Shown one piece after another: positions 23,473 through 31,187 of a stretch of DNA of 31,187 nt. The notes under the pieces were generated by a model, which ran no database searches, was not told where the DNA came from, and was given only the letters and a program-made list of their open reading frames with translations. Source of the stretch: an uncultured Mycoplasmatota bacterium (GTDB taxonomy: Bacteria; Bacillota_I; Bacilli_A; RF39; UBA660); NCBI GenBank assembly GCA_946494345.1, contig CAMMBX010000004.1:1-31187 (forward strand), in the 5' to 3' direction. A program made the position numbers and the translations under genes. Position 1 is the first letter of the stretch. Every line of letters starts with the position of its first letter.

Positions 23473-25977
23473 CTTTCTATAATAAACAACAGTTCCTACA
23501 AGCAACATTAAGCCAACACAATATAGGGCTAATCCTTCTTTAAATAAAGGAGAAGTATAAACAATTCTAATATTATGACTACCTTTATTAATATCAAAAC
23601 CAATAAAACTCTTGTTAACAACTTCATAAGGAGTCTTTTCACCATCTACAAAGACTTCAAAACCTTTATCATAAGGAATAGAAAGTTTAAAGTAACCATC
23701 ATTCTTAACATCGATATTACCTTCTATAGCATCACCTTTAGTCTTATCTCTATCAATAACAAAAGAAGATATTTCATCATTAATAGACACTAAATCATTA
23801 TAATTATAGATAGCAAAAGAAAGATTAGATAACTTAAATTTACCTTCACTAAAAGTAATCTCTAAAGTATCATTACCACTCAAAGAATATTCAAAGTTAT
23901 AATTATTATTATGATATTTCCATTTTCTACAACTAAGTTTATTACTAACCCCATTAATAGTAATATAAGAGTCCCCCACACTACATTTACTATTATAAAG
24001 CATCTTAAACTTTAAAAGTAAAATATCACTATCACTAATATTATTTAATTTAATAACTAGTTTATTATCTTTAGAAGTTTTAATAAAATATTTACCATTA
24101 TCTTCTTCTATCTTTAAGTTCTTACTTTCTAAAACATCATAACTAGGAACATAATCTTTAACTTTCTTAACATAACTATCACTATCATCTCCATCAACAA
24201 TAGCATAATTCAAATAAGCATCTAACTTCTCAAAATAAGATAAACTATTATACTCATCTAAATTCATTATCTTATTAGTACTATAGCCTATAGGTAGGAC
24301 ATCTTCATTTCTATAAATACCATCAGCAATTTTTTTATAGCCTAACATATTATTACTACTATTAAGTAAATACTTATTACCCATATAAAAGTTATAGAAA
24401 ATATTATTATTACCAGTAAGCATACCATAACTTCTATAAATAAATTCATTATTAATTAAATTATTATAAAAATCTTTATAATAAGAGTTAGATAAAGAAG
24501 AATAAATACTACCTGTATAATAATCTATATCATAAATCTTATTAGATTTATCCAACTTAACACTTTGATCACTCATTCTATAAAAACTATTATCTCTATC
24601 TAATACTTGCTGTACTTTATCACTAGTCTCTTCATAATCTAAAGTATCATAAAACTCTTTAGTTACAAAGATATCTGAAAAGTTAGTTGGAATAACAATA
24701 ATTAATGAAAGAATACAAAGATAAACATATAAAACATATTTTTTTTCTAGTTTATAACTAATAAGTAAAAAGATAATTAAGAGAACCATTTCAACAACAA
24801 ATAATAAACATAAGTATTCCCTCTTATAAACGAAAACAAAGAGATTGATAACAACAATTATTAAAGAGATAATAATACTAATCTTTAACTTACTTTTATT
24901 ATTAAAAATATTCATAAGGAAATAACCAATTAAAAGAATTGCAAGAGGAAGTAATGGTATGAATGCTTTACCATTTAGATACATTCCTCCATTAAACACA
25001 TAATCACAGATAGGAAAAACTAGCAAAATACTAAAGATTATACTAATAACCTTAACTTCACGTTTTTTAGTTACAATTCCATATATTAAAGCGATTATAA
25101 AGATAGCACTACATCCCAAAGAATAAGATGAATACAAAGTATTAGAAATATCAAAGTTAGGAATAAATAACTCAAGTAATGAAATACTTTTATTAGTCGC
25201 CGTTCTACCATCAAGCAATGAATAAGCGGTTGGAAGTAAAAGAAAACAACTAAAAAGTACTGGTATTAACATTACAAAAATAAACTTAAAGCCTTCCCTA
25301 AAGAAATCTTTTACTGTAATTTTATCATTCTTCTTATCTTCTATATATCTATAAATACCATAAAGTAAAACACAAACTAAACCTACAACACTAAAGTAAT
25401 AACTAGTTAAAATCATTAAGAAAATAGATATAACTAATAAAGATATTTTCTTCTTATCAAAATACTTATCAACCCCAATTAAAGCCATGAGTAAAAAAGG
25501 CATATAATCAACAAACATAATATGTCTATGTAAATGAAAGATAAAACATCCTGATGTTAAAAATAATAAAGTACTAACAAAACTAACTTTCAAATCAAAT
25601 CTTCTTCTTAAAAAATAATACATTAAAATAATGCTTACTATTAAACAGATAATCATACTAAACTGTATATAAGTAATCATAGATACAAAAGGTAATAAAT
25701 AAGAAATTAAAATAATCGGATTAAAAAGCCCATAATAAGAAATATTATAGATATTTTGTCCCCCTCCAAGGTTAAAGGCAAAATTAGGAAAAATATCACC
25801 TGTATCATAAAATAGTTTTCTTAAATAATCAGGAAACATAACATGTTGACTTATCCAATCTTTCTTAGAGCCAAAAAAATTAGTAAAGTTAACAAGTACT
25901 AAAATGGTAACTAAACTAATTATAATTAAAGTTAAAATATTTATTATATCATTTTTATGCTTACTTAAACTTTTCAT
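23461..25977 (-). CDS. yfhO: YfhO-type membrane glycosyltransferase-like protein
   Basis: 838 residues, at least twelve membrane segments in the first 430 residues, then a large outer domain of about 370 residues and a final membrane helix with basic tail (VGLMLLVGTVVYYRKKKC). The first outer loop holds DWISQHVMFPDYLRKLFYDTGD and FNLGGGQNIYNISYYGLFNP, typical of the GT-C-like YfhO family (PF09586). In Bacillus YfhO takes part in decorating lipoteichoic acid with sugars; the same role here is inference. Its 3' end includes the 28-bp repeat. Eight bases separate it from the DUF3048 gene upstream, so the two are probably one transcript. Confidence 0.9.
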   Translation of the reverse strand: MKSLSKHKNDIINILTLIIISLVTILVLVNFTNFFGSKKDWISQHVMFPDYLRKLFYDTGDIFPNFAFNLGGGQNIYNISYYGLFNPIILISYLLPFVSMITYIQFSMIICLIVSIILMYYFLRRRFDLKVSFVSTLLFLTSGCFIFHLHRHIMFVDYMPFLLMALIGVDKYFDKKKISLLVISIFLMILTSYYFSVVGLVCVLLYGIYRYIEDKKNDKITVKDFFREGFKFIFVMLIPVLFSCFLLLPTAYSLLDGRTATNKSISLLELFIPNFDISNTLYSSYSLGCSAIFIIALIYGIVTKKREVKVISIIFSILLVFPICDYVFNGGMYLNGKAFIPLLPLAILLIGYFLMNIFNNKSKLKISIIISLIIVVINLFVFVYKREYLCLLFVVEMVLLIIFLLISYKLEKKYVLYVYLCILSLIIVIPTNFSDIFVTKEFYDTLDYEETSDKVQQVLDRDNSFYRMSDQSVKLDKSNKIYDIDYYTGSIYSSLSNSYYKDFYNNLINNEFIYRSYGMLTGNNNIFYNFYMGNKYLLNSSNNMLGYKKIADGIYRNEDVLPIGYSTNKIMNLDEYNSLSYFEKLDAYLNYAIVDGDDSDSYVKKVKDYVPSYDVLESKNLKIEEDNGKYFIKTSKDNKLVIKLNNISDSDILLLKFKMLYNSKCSVGDSYITINGVSNKLSCRKWKYHNNNYNFEYSLSGNDTLEITFSEGKFKLSNLSFAIYNYNDLVSINDEISSFVIDRDKTKGDAIEGNIDVKNDGYFKLSIPYDKGFEVFVDGEKTPYEVVNKSFIGFDINKGSHNIRIVYTSPLFKEGLALYCVGLMLLVGTVVYYRKKKC

Positions 25978-25985
25978 AAGTCCCC

Positions 25986-27065
25986 CTAACTAAATACAAT
26001 ATTACTATTAAGTGGTACTACTTGTATCATTGTATTACCATCTGCAACTACTAACTCATTACCACTCTTATAATAATAATGAGTTTTATCACTTCTAGAA
26101 GCTTTATTCCAAGTAATAGGAATAGCATATCCATTAGTAATATAATAGCCTTCCCCATTACCTACAGTATCTAAATCCTGTCTACCATAACTGTCTAATG
26201 TATGATTATTAACTTTCATAATAATTATATTCTTATAATGATATTGTAATCCACTATCTCTATCAGTATGCGGACTATTATTCATATAACGTAAATAATA
26301 CCTATTATTAGCATCATAAGTATAACTTCTAACCCCGCTATTAGAATATGTCATAGTAATATTATTAGCAGTTAATAAATCACTTGTATCATTAAAAGCA
26401 ATATCATCAGTAGTATAATTTAAAAGGTTGTAATTATTACTAGTCGTACTATAGCCTTTACTAGTAGCCACATTATATAAATCTTCTATACTAGTAAAAA
26501 CATTATGAGGTGCCGCAATATTATAGTTACGATAATAGCCATTATCATAAAGTCCATTTATATTATTAACCCCTAAAGCTCTAATATCATTTTCAGCATA
26601 TGTACTCCATCCATAATGAGCATATATAGCATCACTCTCAAGTGCATAATCTAAAAAATAATGTCTACTACTTCTAACTGGTCCAATTACACTAGTATTA
26701 ACATCTTTAAAAATAGCCATTATACGTGTTAATCCACCTTCTACGATTATCTCATAAGTTAAATAAGCATCTTGTAATCCTACGTGAGCATTATTACCAA
26801 CATTATTATCAATCATAACAGCAATAGGACGTTTATTACTGTTAGCATCATAAACAGTCAAATCCTCTTTATCAAGTGTATTAACATCATCTATTTTCAC
26901 GTTCTCTTTTTTATTAGACCCATTATCATTGATAGACAACAAAAAATAAAAAAGACCTATTAATATTAAAAATAATACTACACTAATAACACTAATTATA
27001 ATTATTTTCTTTTTATTATGGTTAGGTTTAATCCTAACTTCACCTAAAGATTTTGGCTTTCTCAC
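25986..27065 (-). CDS. DUF3048 (YerB-like) protein, copy B
   Basis: About 359 residues from the GTG at 27065 (GGGTGG five bases upstream). Basic N-terminus, one membrane helix at about 20-43, then an acidic linker and the outer DUF3048 domain: NKRPIAVMIDNNVGNNAHVGLQDA, YEIIVEGGLTRIMAIFK, IGPVRSSRHYFLDYALE, YAHYGWSTYAENDI, and PHTDRDSGLQYHYKNIIIM. The function of the family is not established. Close paralogue of the gene ending at 27514; identity is very high over the central blocks and low in the linkers. A 73-residue gene lies between them. Confidence 0.9.
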   Translation of the reverse strand: MRKPKSLGEVRIKPNHNKKKIIIISVISVVLFLILIGLFYFLLSINDNGSNKKENVKIDDVNTLDKEDLTVYDANSNKRPIAVMIDNNVGNNAHVGLQDAYLTYEIIVEGGLTRIMAIFKDVNTSVIGPVRSSRHYFLDYALESDAIYAHYGWSTYAENDIRALGVNNINGLYDNGYYRNYNIAAPHNVFTSIEDLYNVATSKGYSTTSNNYNLLNYTTDDIAFNDTSDLLTANNITMTYSNSGVRSYTYDANNRYYLRYMNNSPHTDRDSGLQYHYKNIIIMKVNNHTLDSYGRQDLDTVGNGEGYYITNGYAIPITWNKASRSDKTHYYYKSGNELVVADGNTMIQVVPLNSNIVFS

Positions 27066-27240
27066 GACTACCACCCAACTAAATTTTAGCACAGTTTAAA
27101 TAATAATTAAACTTTAAAGGAAAAGTTTCCAAAACTTGACAAAAAATATACTATTAAAAAACAGTAAAAAATATGATACATTATAGACATAATTAAAAAG
27201 CGGTGTTCCCTACCAATAAAGAAAATGGGAATAAAAAAAG

Positions 27241-27269
27241 TGACTATCATATGCATTCATAGATAGCCA
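27241..27269 (-). terminator. Terminator of the 73-residue gene
   Basis: TGGCTATC/GATAGTCA stem (one G-U) followed by CTTTTTTTATT on the minus strand. Confidence 0.75.
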
Positions 27270-27274
27270 TTTTA

Positions 27275-27496
27275 TTACCTTACAAGCTTCTTAACATAAG
27301 GACTTTCCACAGATTTATATCCTTTAAATGTTTCTGTACTAGCAATATCTTCTCTTCTATTTTGTAAGGCAATAACTTCATTTGCATTATTCAATTCAAA
27401 TACATCAGCTTTATCAATACTTTTTACAACTTTACTTGACCTTACAACACTAGTACCAGGCAAAGCTTTTTCTTTCATTTTATCTGCCATTCCCAT
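27275..27496 (-). CDS. Unrecognised 73-residue protein
   Basis: MGMADKMKEKALPG..., basic at the ends (pI high), no membrane segment and no Cys. The middle DVFELNNANEVIALQNRREDIAS looks like one amphipathic helix. GGAGG lies nine bases before the ATG, and the stop is followed closely by a terminator. It starts 17 bp after the end of the upstream DUF3048 gene, so it is likely its operon partner. Function unknown. Confidence 0.7.
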   Translation of the reverse strand: MGMADKMKEKALPGTSVVRSSKVVKSIDKADVFELNNANEVIALQNRREDIASTETFKGYKSVESPYVKKLVR

Positions 27497-27513
27497 AATC
27501 TAAAACCTCCATA

Positions 27514-28566
27514 TTAATTAATAACTATATCTCTACTACTAGGCATTACTTGTATAAAAGTATTACCATCACTCACCTTTATCTCATCACCATTACTATA
27601 AGAATAATAAGTTTTACCACTTCTAGAATCTTTCTCCCAAGTAATAGGCATCATATAACCATTAGTAATATAATATCCTTCCCCACTTCCTACTGTATCT
27701 AAATCTTGTCTACCATAATCATCAAGAGTACTATTATCTACTTTCATAATAATTATATTTTTATAATGATATTGTTCTTTGCTATCTCTATCAGTATGAG
27801 GAATACCATTCATATAACGAAGGTAATAACCATTATCACTATCATAAGTATAACTTCTAACTTCACTATTAGAATAAGGAATCTCAATACTAGTTAAAGA
27901 AGTACCTTCTAAACTACAATTCTTACCATCACAGTTTAATGAATTATCAGTTTTCTCTAAATCTACCTTTTTACTAACATAATTTAAATTTTCATAATTA
28001 CTAGATGTAGTATCATAACCTAACTCTTCAGCTTTTAAATATAAATTATCAATACTAGTAAAAACGTTATGAGGAGCAGCAATACTACTATCACGATAAA
28101 AGGCATCATCATAAAGTCCATTAATGTTATCAACAGAAAGAGCCTTTATATCATTCTCTGCATAAGTACTCCATCCATAATGAGCATATATTGCATCACT
28201 TTCAAGAGCATAATCTAAAAAATAATGTCTACTACTTCTAACAGGTCCAATTACACTAGTATCTACATCTTTATATATAGCCATTATTCTAGTTAATCCA
28301 CCTTCAACAATAATTTCATAAGTTAAATAAGCATCTTGTAATCCTACTTGTTCATCATTTTCTACATTATTATCAATCATAACAGCAATAGGACGTTTAT
28401 TACTATTAACATCATAAACCTTTAACTCTTCCTTTTTTTCTACTAAAGGCACATCATTACCAAGATAAATAAAATAATAGTAAGCCCCTCCTATCAAAGC
28501 TAATAGTAAAATAATAAATACAGTAATTGTAATTTTCTTTTTTCTTTTCTTTTTCATGAGTTTCAC
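27514..28566 (-). CDS. DUF3048 (YerB-like) protein, copy A
   Basis: 350 residues. Very basic N-terminus (KKKRKKKI), membrane helix about 12-34, outer DUF3048 domain with NKRPIAVMIDNNVENDEQVGLQDA, YEIIVEGGLTRIMAIYKD, IGPVRSSRHYFLDYALE, YAHYGWSTYAENDIKALS and PHTDRDSKEQYHYKNIIIM. Compared with copy B it has an insert with two Cys (NCDGKNC) that could form a disulfide. First gene of the leftward run that includes the 73-residue gene; divergent from the CwlJ-like gene. Confidence 0.9.
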   Translation of the reverse strand: MKLMKKKRKKKITITVFIILLLALIGGAYYYFIYLGNDVPLVEKKEELKVYDVNSNKRPIAVMIDNNVENDEQVGLQDAYLTYEIIVEGGLTRIMAIYKDVDTSVIGPVRSSRHYFLDYALESDAIYAHYGWSTYAENDIKALSVDNINGLYDDAFYRDSSIAAPHNVFTSIDNLYLKAEELGYDTTSSNYENLNYVSKKVDLEKTDNSLNCDGKNCSLEGTSLTSIEIPYSNSEVRSYTYDSDNGYYLRYMNGIPHTDRDSKEQYHYKNIIIMKVDNSTLDDYGRQDLDTVGSGEGYYITNGYMMPITWEKDSRSGKTYYSYSNGDEIKVSDGNTFIQVMPSSRDIVIN

Positions 28567-28648
28567 CTCTACTTCAATTTTATCACAGTTTTATATTACT
28601 TAGTAGAACAATTTATAATAAAAAACATAAAGTATATTAGGTGATTAT

Positions 28649-29080
28649 ATGTCTCAATTAGTTCAATATACAAGTAAAGAATTAGATTTACTAGCAAGAT
28701 TAATGCGAGCAGAAGCAGTAGGCGAAGGAGATTATGGTATGCTTATGGTTGGTAATGTTGGTGTAAATAGAGTCCTTGCTAACTGTTATACATTTAGAAA
28801 TATAAATACAATTACCAAAATGGTATTTCAAAATCCAGGAGGTTTCGCTGGTATAAACAGTCCCCAATTCACATCAGGTTCCACTATCAAAGAAAGAGAA
28901 CTAGCAGAAAGAACATTAAAAGGTGAATACTACTATCCTGCAACTAATGCATTATGGTTCTATGCACCAGGAAAAAATAGTAATTGTATTAGTACTTGGT
29001 ATGATCAAGCCTTAGCAGGAAGATTTAAAAATCATTGTTTCTATGCCCCAGATCCTAGTGTATGTCCACCCCTTCATTAA
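28649..29080 (+). CDS. cwlJ: CwlJ/SleB-like cell wall hydrolase (Hydrolase_2)
   Basis: 143 residues, the length of CwlJ (142) rather than SleB. LLARLMRAEAVGEGDYGMLMVGNVGVNRV contains the catalytic Glu. TITKMVFQNPGGFAGINSPQF, YYPATNALWFYAPG and FKNHCFYAP are the other conserved blocks of the family. In spore formers this type of enzyme opens muramic-lactam cortex during germination, without a signal peptide, as here. AGGTGAT precedes the ATG, and TTATAT-17-TATAAT lies about 35 bp further up. On the plus strand, divergent from the DUF3048 operon. Whether this organism sporulates is not shown by the window. Confidence 0.88.
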   Translation: MSQLVQYTSKELDLLARLMRAEAVGEGDYGMLMVGNVGVNRVLANCYTFRNINTITKMVFQNPGGFAGINSPQFTSGSTIKERELAERTLKGEYYYPATNALWFYAPGKNSNCISTWYDQALAGRFKNHCFYAPDPSVCPPLH

Positions 29081-29160
29081 AAATATCCTTATTTTATATT
29101 AACATTATTTTTATTATCTTCTAATATATAGTTAATAGGAAACAAAAAGTTTTGAGGATA

Positions 29161-29244
29161 TTGACAATCACTTCAATTTATATATAATATTAAATTGTAA
29201 GTGATCTTCAGTATCCCGTGTGGACTGAAGACTTTTAATTTTAT
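29161..29244 (+). ncRNA. Candidate short RNA: consensus promoter followed by hairpin
   Basis: TTGACA (29161-29166), 16-bp spacer, TATAAT (29183-29188), both perfect. Start near 29195, then a perfect 7-bp stem CTTCAGT/ACTGAAG (29206-29212/29224-29230) and ACTTTTAATTTTAT. The predicted RNA would be about 45 nt. The promoter itself sits in an inverted repeat, 29167-29180 with 29191-29205. No open reading frame follows. Confidence 0.45.
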
Positions 29245-29411
29245 AAAACAAGAGATGAACAAATTAATTTATTAAAATCAAGAAACATGTTATTTTATGT
29301 CAAAGAAAAAGCTTATAATACCCAATTATAAAAAACAAGAATAGAAAAAACTTATATGATACTAACCAATAGAAACCTAAAGGATTTACCAGTACCAATT
29401 AACATAACACT

Positions 29412-29420
29412 CTACTATTA
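29412..29420. repeat. Target-site duplication, left copy
   Basis: CTACTATTA, repeated exactly at 31125-31133 on the other side of the element. A 9-bp duplication is within the 8-10 bp known for the ISAs1 family. Confidence 0.8.
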
Positions 29421-29455
29421 TAAGGTAATCGCATAAAAATTTGACGTAAAGAAAA

Positions 29456-29968
29456 TTAAATGCAAGGAATGACATTAAATATAAGGTTTTCAATATTTTT
29501 GAAATCACTTATATAACGTGTCATTTTTTGTTTCATAGTAAGTTTATCTCCCATAGACTTATCAAGTTTAACAAGATTAAAAACTATTTTTCTAATAGTG
29601 GCTAAATTTTCAATAGAGTTACCAACATGATTTCTAGAATGGTCTTCATCTAAAATAACGTCAAGTCTCCAATGAAGTGAACATTCGATATTCCAGTGTT
29701 CTCTAGTTATTTTTATAAAGGTGTCTAAATCAAATTTTTTACTTAAAATATAATAATGGGTAGTTGTAGTCTTTATATTGTTCTCATCTTTAATAACATC
29801 AATTCTACCTATAGCCTTAACTGACTTCCATTTGTCTTTATCGTGAATACATTTAATGTCATATGATAAATAATATTTTCTTTTTTCTAGCCTTCCATGA
29901 TCTTTTTCCCAGTTAGTTTCACCAATTGCAATATCTAAAGAATCCTCTTTTAAACCTAAATCAACCAC
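29456..29968 (-). pseudogene. ISAs1 transposase, C-terminal fragment
   Basis: About 170 residues beginning at the IS200 junction. DHGRLEKRKYYL, then RIDVIKD, and REHWNIECSLHWRLDVILDEDHSRNH with the catalytic Glu are typical ISAs1 (DDE) C-terminal segments. The apparent GTG start is created by the IS200 end and is not the original start. Confidence 0.88.
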
Positions 29969-30548
29969 CCTGCACTGAAAGTACAGGGTTTGATGTGAGG
30001 ACTGGAACTCCTTCTATGCTAAAGCATACTATTGTCATCATTTACAAATATATCTTCTATTCCATCCTTTTGATTTTCAATATATTCTTCTATAGTTTGT
30101 CTAGTTACTTACCCTACACTCCTACAAAAATATCCTGTCGCCCACATATGTTGTCCCCAAAATTGCTTCCTTAATTTTGGAAATTCCTCTTGTAACTTTT
30201 TAGAACTTCTTCCTTTTAGATATTGCATTACTTGTGCTACTGACAAGCTTGGTGGAATACTTAACAACAAATGCACATGTTCTGGTTGTATATTACCTCT
30301 TATTATTGTTATTCCTTTTGCCGAACAACCTTGCATCAGTAGCTCTTTTAATCTATACGCAATTTTGTATGTTAATATTTTCTTTCTATATTTTGTTATC
30401 CATACTACATGTATTTGCACATCATACTGTGTGTGGGCTCCTTTTTGCATCTTTCTCACCTCTGTTTTATCTTACTACTTTTTATTTACAAAGGCTAGTC
30501 CTCAAAGGATTTATGTAACTGAAAGTCAATGGATATTATCCGCCAGTG
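29958..30548 (-). mobile_element. IS200/IS605-type element inserted in the ISAs1 transposase
   Basis: Right-end hairpin CCCTGCAC-tgaaa-GTACAGGG (29968-29988), left-end hairpin with the same ACTGAAAGT core (30517-30525), and the palindrome GGATATTATCC (30531-30541). It carries a TnpA gene only; no TnpB. Exact ends cannot be fixed without the uninterrupted parent sequence; no target duplication is expected for this family. Confidence 0.75.
30019..30450 (-). pseudogene. IS200-type TnpA (Y1 transposase) with an in-frame stop
   Basis: Begins MQKGAHTQYDVQIHVVWITKYRK with GAGG eight bases upstream. The HUH motif is seen in QPEHVHLLLS. The frame stops with TAA at 30109-30111 after YFCRSVG, but the same frame goes on for 29 codons (VTRQTIEEYIENQ...) to TAG at 30019. 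The Tyr of EEYIENQ is the place of the single catalytic Tyr of this family, so the truncated protein of about 113 residues lacks it. Suppressed, the chain would be about 143 residues, the usual length. Likely a nonsense mutation; the element would need help in trans. Confidence 0.85.
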
Positions 30549-30549
30549 C

Positions 30550-31026
30550 CTAGCATATTATAAGTTCTGGTATTGCTGTTATTTCGTTTGATTTATCATC
30601 TACTTTTAATTGCCCTATAGATAGACCAATATCACTTAAAAATGCAGAAACAATATACGGAGTATTACCACCATTAACTTTATCTCTTGCACTTTTGATG
30701 GCTTTACCATCAATACTTAAATGCATTCCTTTTTCTTTAACAATGTCCTTAATCCATTCTATAAACAATTCCATAAATTTCTTTGAATCAATAACTTTAA
30801 AAACATTTGATAAAGTATCATGAGAAGGTGTACCATTTTTAAGTTGTAATATTTCATTAAAATAATCCTCATGTACTTTTAAGAAATCTGCTAGATTAGT
30901 AAAATCAGTATAGCCACATAAAATACCATATATAGTCATTATTATGATGTTGATTAATTCATGCTTTTTGCCTCTAATATCTCTTGGATCTTCTAAAACT
31001 TCAAAATGATTAAATAAACTTTTCAT
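30550..31026 (-). pseudogene. ISAs1 transposase, N-terminal fragment
   Basis: About 155 residues of genuine sequence: FEVLEDPRDIRGKKHELINI (the DDE_Tnp_1-associated N-terminal domain), NGTPSHDTLSNVFKVID, HLSIDGKAIKSARDK with the first catalytic Asp, and VDDKSNEITAIPELI. After PELI the sequence enters the IS200 element and stops. Relative to the family the following block with the second Asp is absent on both sides of the insertion. Confidence 0.9.
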
Positions 31027-31124
31027 ATTTCACACATCCTTATATTATAAGAATACATGATTTTGTTTACTAAAAAAATATATTGTACCATTTTTTACAT
31101 ATTATTTTTTATGCGATTGCCATA

Positions 31125-31133
31125 CTACTATTA
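31125..31133. repeat. Target-site duplication, right copy
   Basis: CTACTATTA, identical to 29412-29420. Confidence 0.8.
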
Positions 31134-31187
31134 AAAATAGATTGAATTAAATAGAAAATTCCCACTTTAAGGAAGAAAAATAAAATA

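Larger units (their letters stand above)
29081..29420. other. Non-coding stretch between cwlJ and the ISAs1 element
   Basis: No coding sequence is seen. It contains the strong plus-strand promoter and hairpin described at 29161-29244; the remainder is AT-rich without recognisable structure. Confidence 0.5.
29421..31124 (-). mobile_element. ISAs1-family insertion sequence, disrupted
   Basis: Ends: TAAGGTAATCGCATAAAAA (29421-29439) and, inverted, TATGGCAATCGCATAAAAA (31106-31124), 17 of 19 positions equal, flanked by a 9-bp direct repeat. Inside are the N-terminal (30550-31026) and C-terminal (29456-29968) parts of one ISAs1 transposase, separated by an IS200-type element. The middle of the transposase, which should carry the second catalytic Asp, is missing, so the element cannot move by itself. 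Its intact ends could still be used by a related transposase. Confidence 0.88.

Noticed and set aside
27170..27240. Possible structured RNA between the DUF3048 gene and the 73-residue gene
   Set aside because: Only a short GGGAA/TTCCC pairing is present and no promoter with proper spacing; not enough to call an RNA gene.
29926..30553. Several plus-strand frames of 62-94 codons in the IS200 region
   Set aside because: They are reverse-strand shadows of TnpA and of the element ends; no start signals.
1..31187. tRNA or rRNA genes and CRISPR arrays
   Set aside because: Looked for the T-loop GGTTCGAATCC pattern, rRNA landmarks and short regularly spaced repeats on both strands; none found.

Overview
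The window is AT-rich chromosomal DNA from a Firmicutes-type bacterium. UGA is used as a stop and TGG as Trp, so the code is the standard bacterial one. The gene content suggests an uncultured, gut-type member of Bacilli or its Mollicutes-like relatives. Supporting genes are dnaD next to nth, HU, Pta, a YfhO membrane protein, two DUF3048 proteins, a GH25 lysozyme, and wall hydrolases resembling sporulation and germination enzymes. That placement is inference. Almost every gene lies on the minus strand. The plus-strand exceptions are a CwlJ/SleB-like hydrolase and two tiny hydrophobic peptides.

Layout: 1-3.4 kb holds housekeeping genes (nth, dnaD-like, cca, ASCH, DUF1294, HU). At 3.5-5.1 kb is an N-acetylmuramoyl-L-alanine amidase with six LysM repeats. 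At 5.5-10.3 kb are a peptidase E-like protein, a GNAT, a metallophosphoesterase/hydrolase fusion broken by a frameshift in a seven-base homopolymer, an Xre regulator and an M18 aminopeptidase. At 10.3-11.15 kb are Fic and a 58-residue VbhA-like partner. At 11.2-13.85 kb is a three-gene run (DUF1848, deoxyribosyltransferase-like, GH25). At 13.87-15.6 kb are two diverged copies of a cassette that looks like a type I toxin-antitoxin locus, on either side of a MerR-ABC chimera. At 15.6-21.1 kb are an unrecognised gene, an arylsulfotransferase, an Xre regulator, exonuclease III and Pta. At 21.2-23.4 kb an Abi_2/HEPN gene and an unknown gene lie between 28-bp direct repeats at the yfhO 3' end. At 23.5-28.6 kb are yfhO and two DUF3048 paralogues around a 73-residue gene. 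At 28.6-31.2 kb are the CwlJ-like gene and an ISAs1-family element (19-bp ends, 9-bp target duplication) disrupted by an IS200-type element whose own transposase has a premature stop.

The best candidate for an undescribed system is the duplicated cassette at 13.87-14.24 and 15.22-15.60 kb. Each copy has a plus-strand promoter, a 25- or 30-residue membrane peptide, a terminator, and a convergent promoter inside an identical 63-bp repeat. That promoter would make an antisense RNA over the 3' half of the peptide mRNA. In both copies the predicted mRNA 5' end is complementary to its own 3' terminator arm, and this pairing is kept although the sequences have diverged. The second candidate is the abi plus unknown-gene pair bounded by direct repeats. 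All functional statements rest on reading motifs; no database search was possible.
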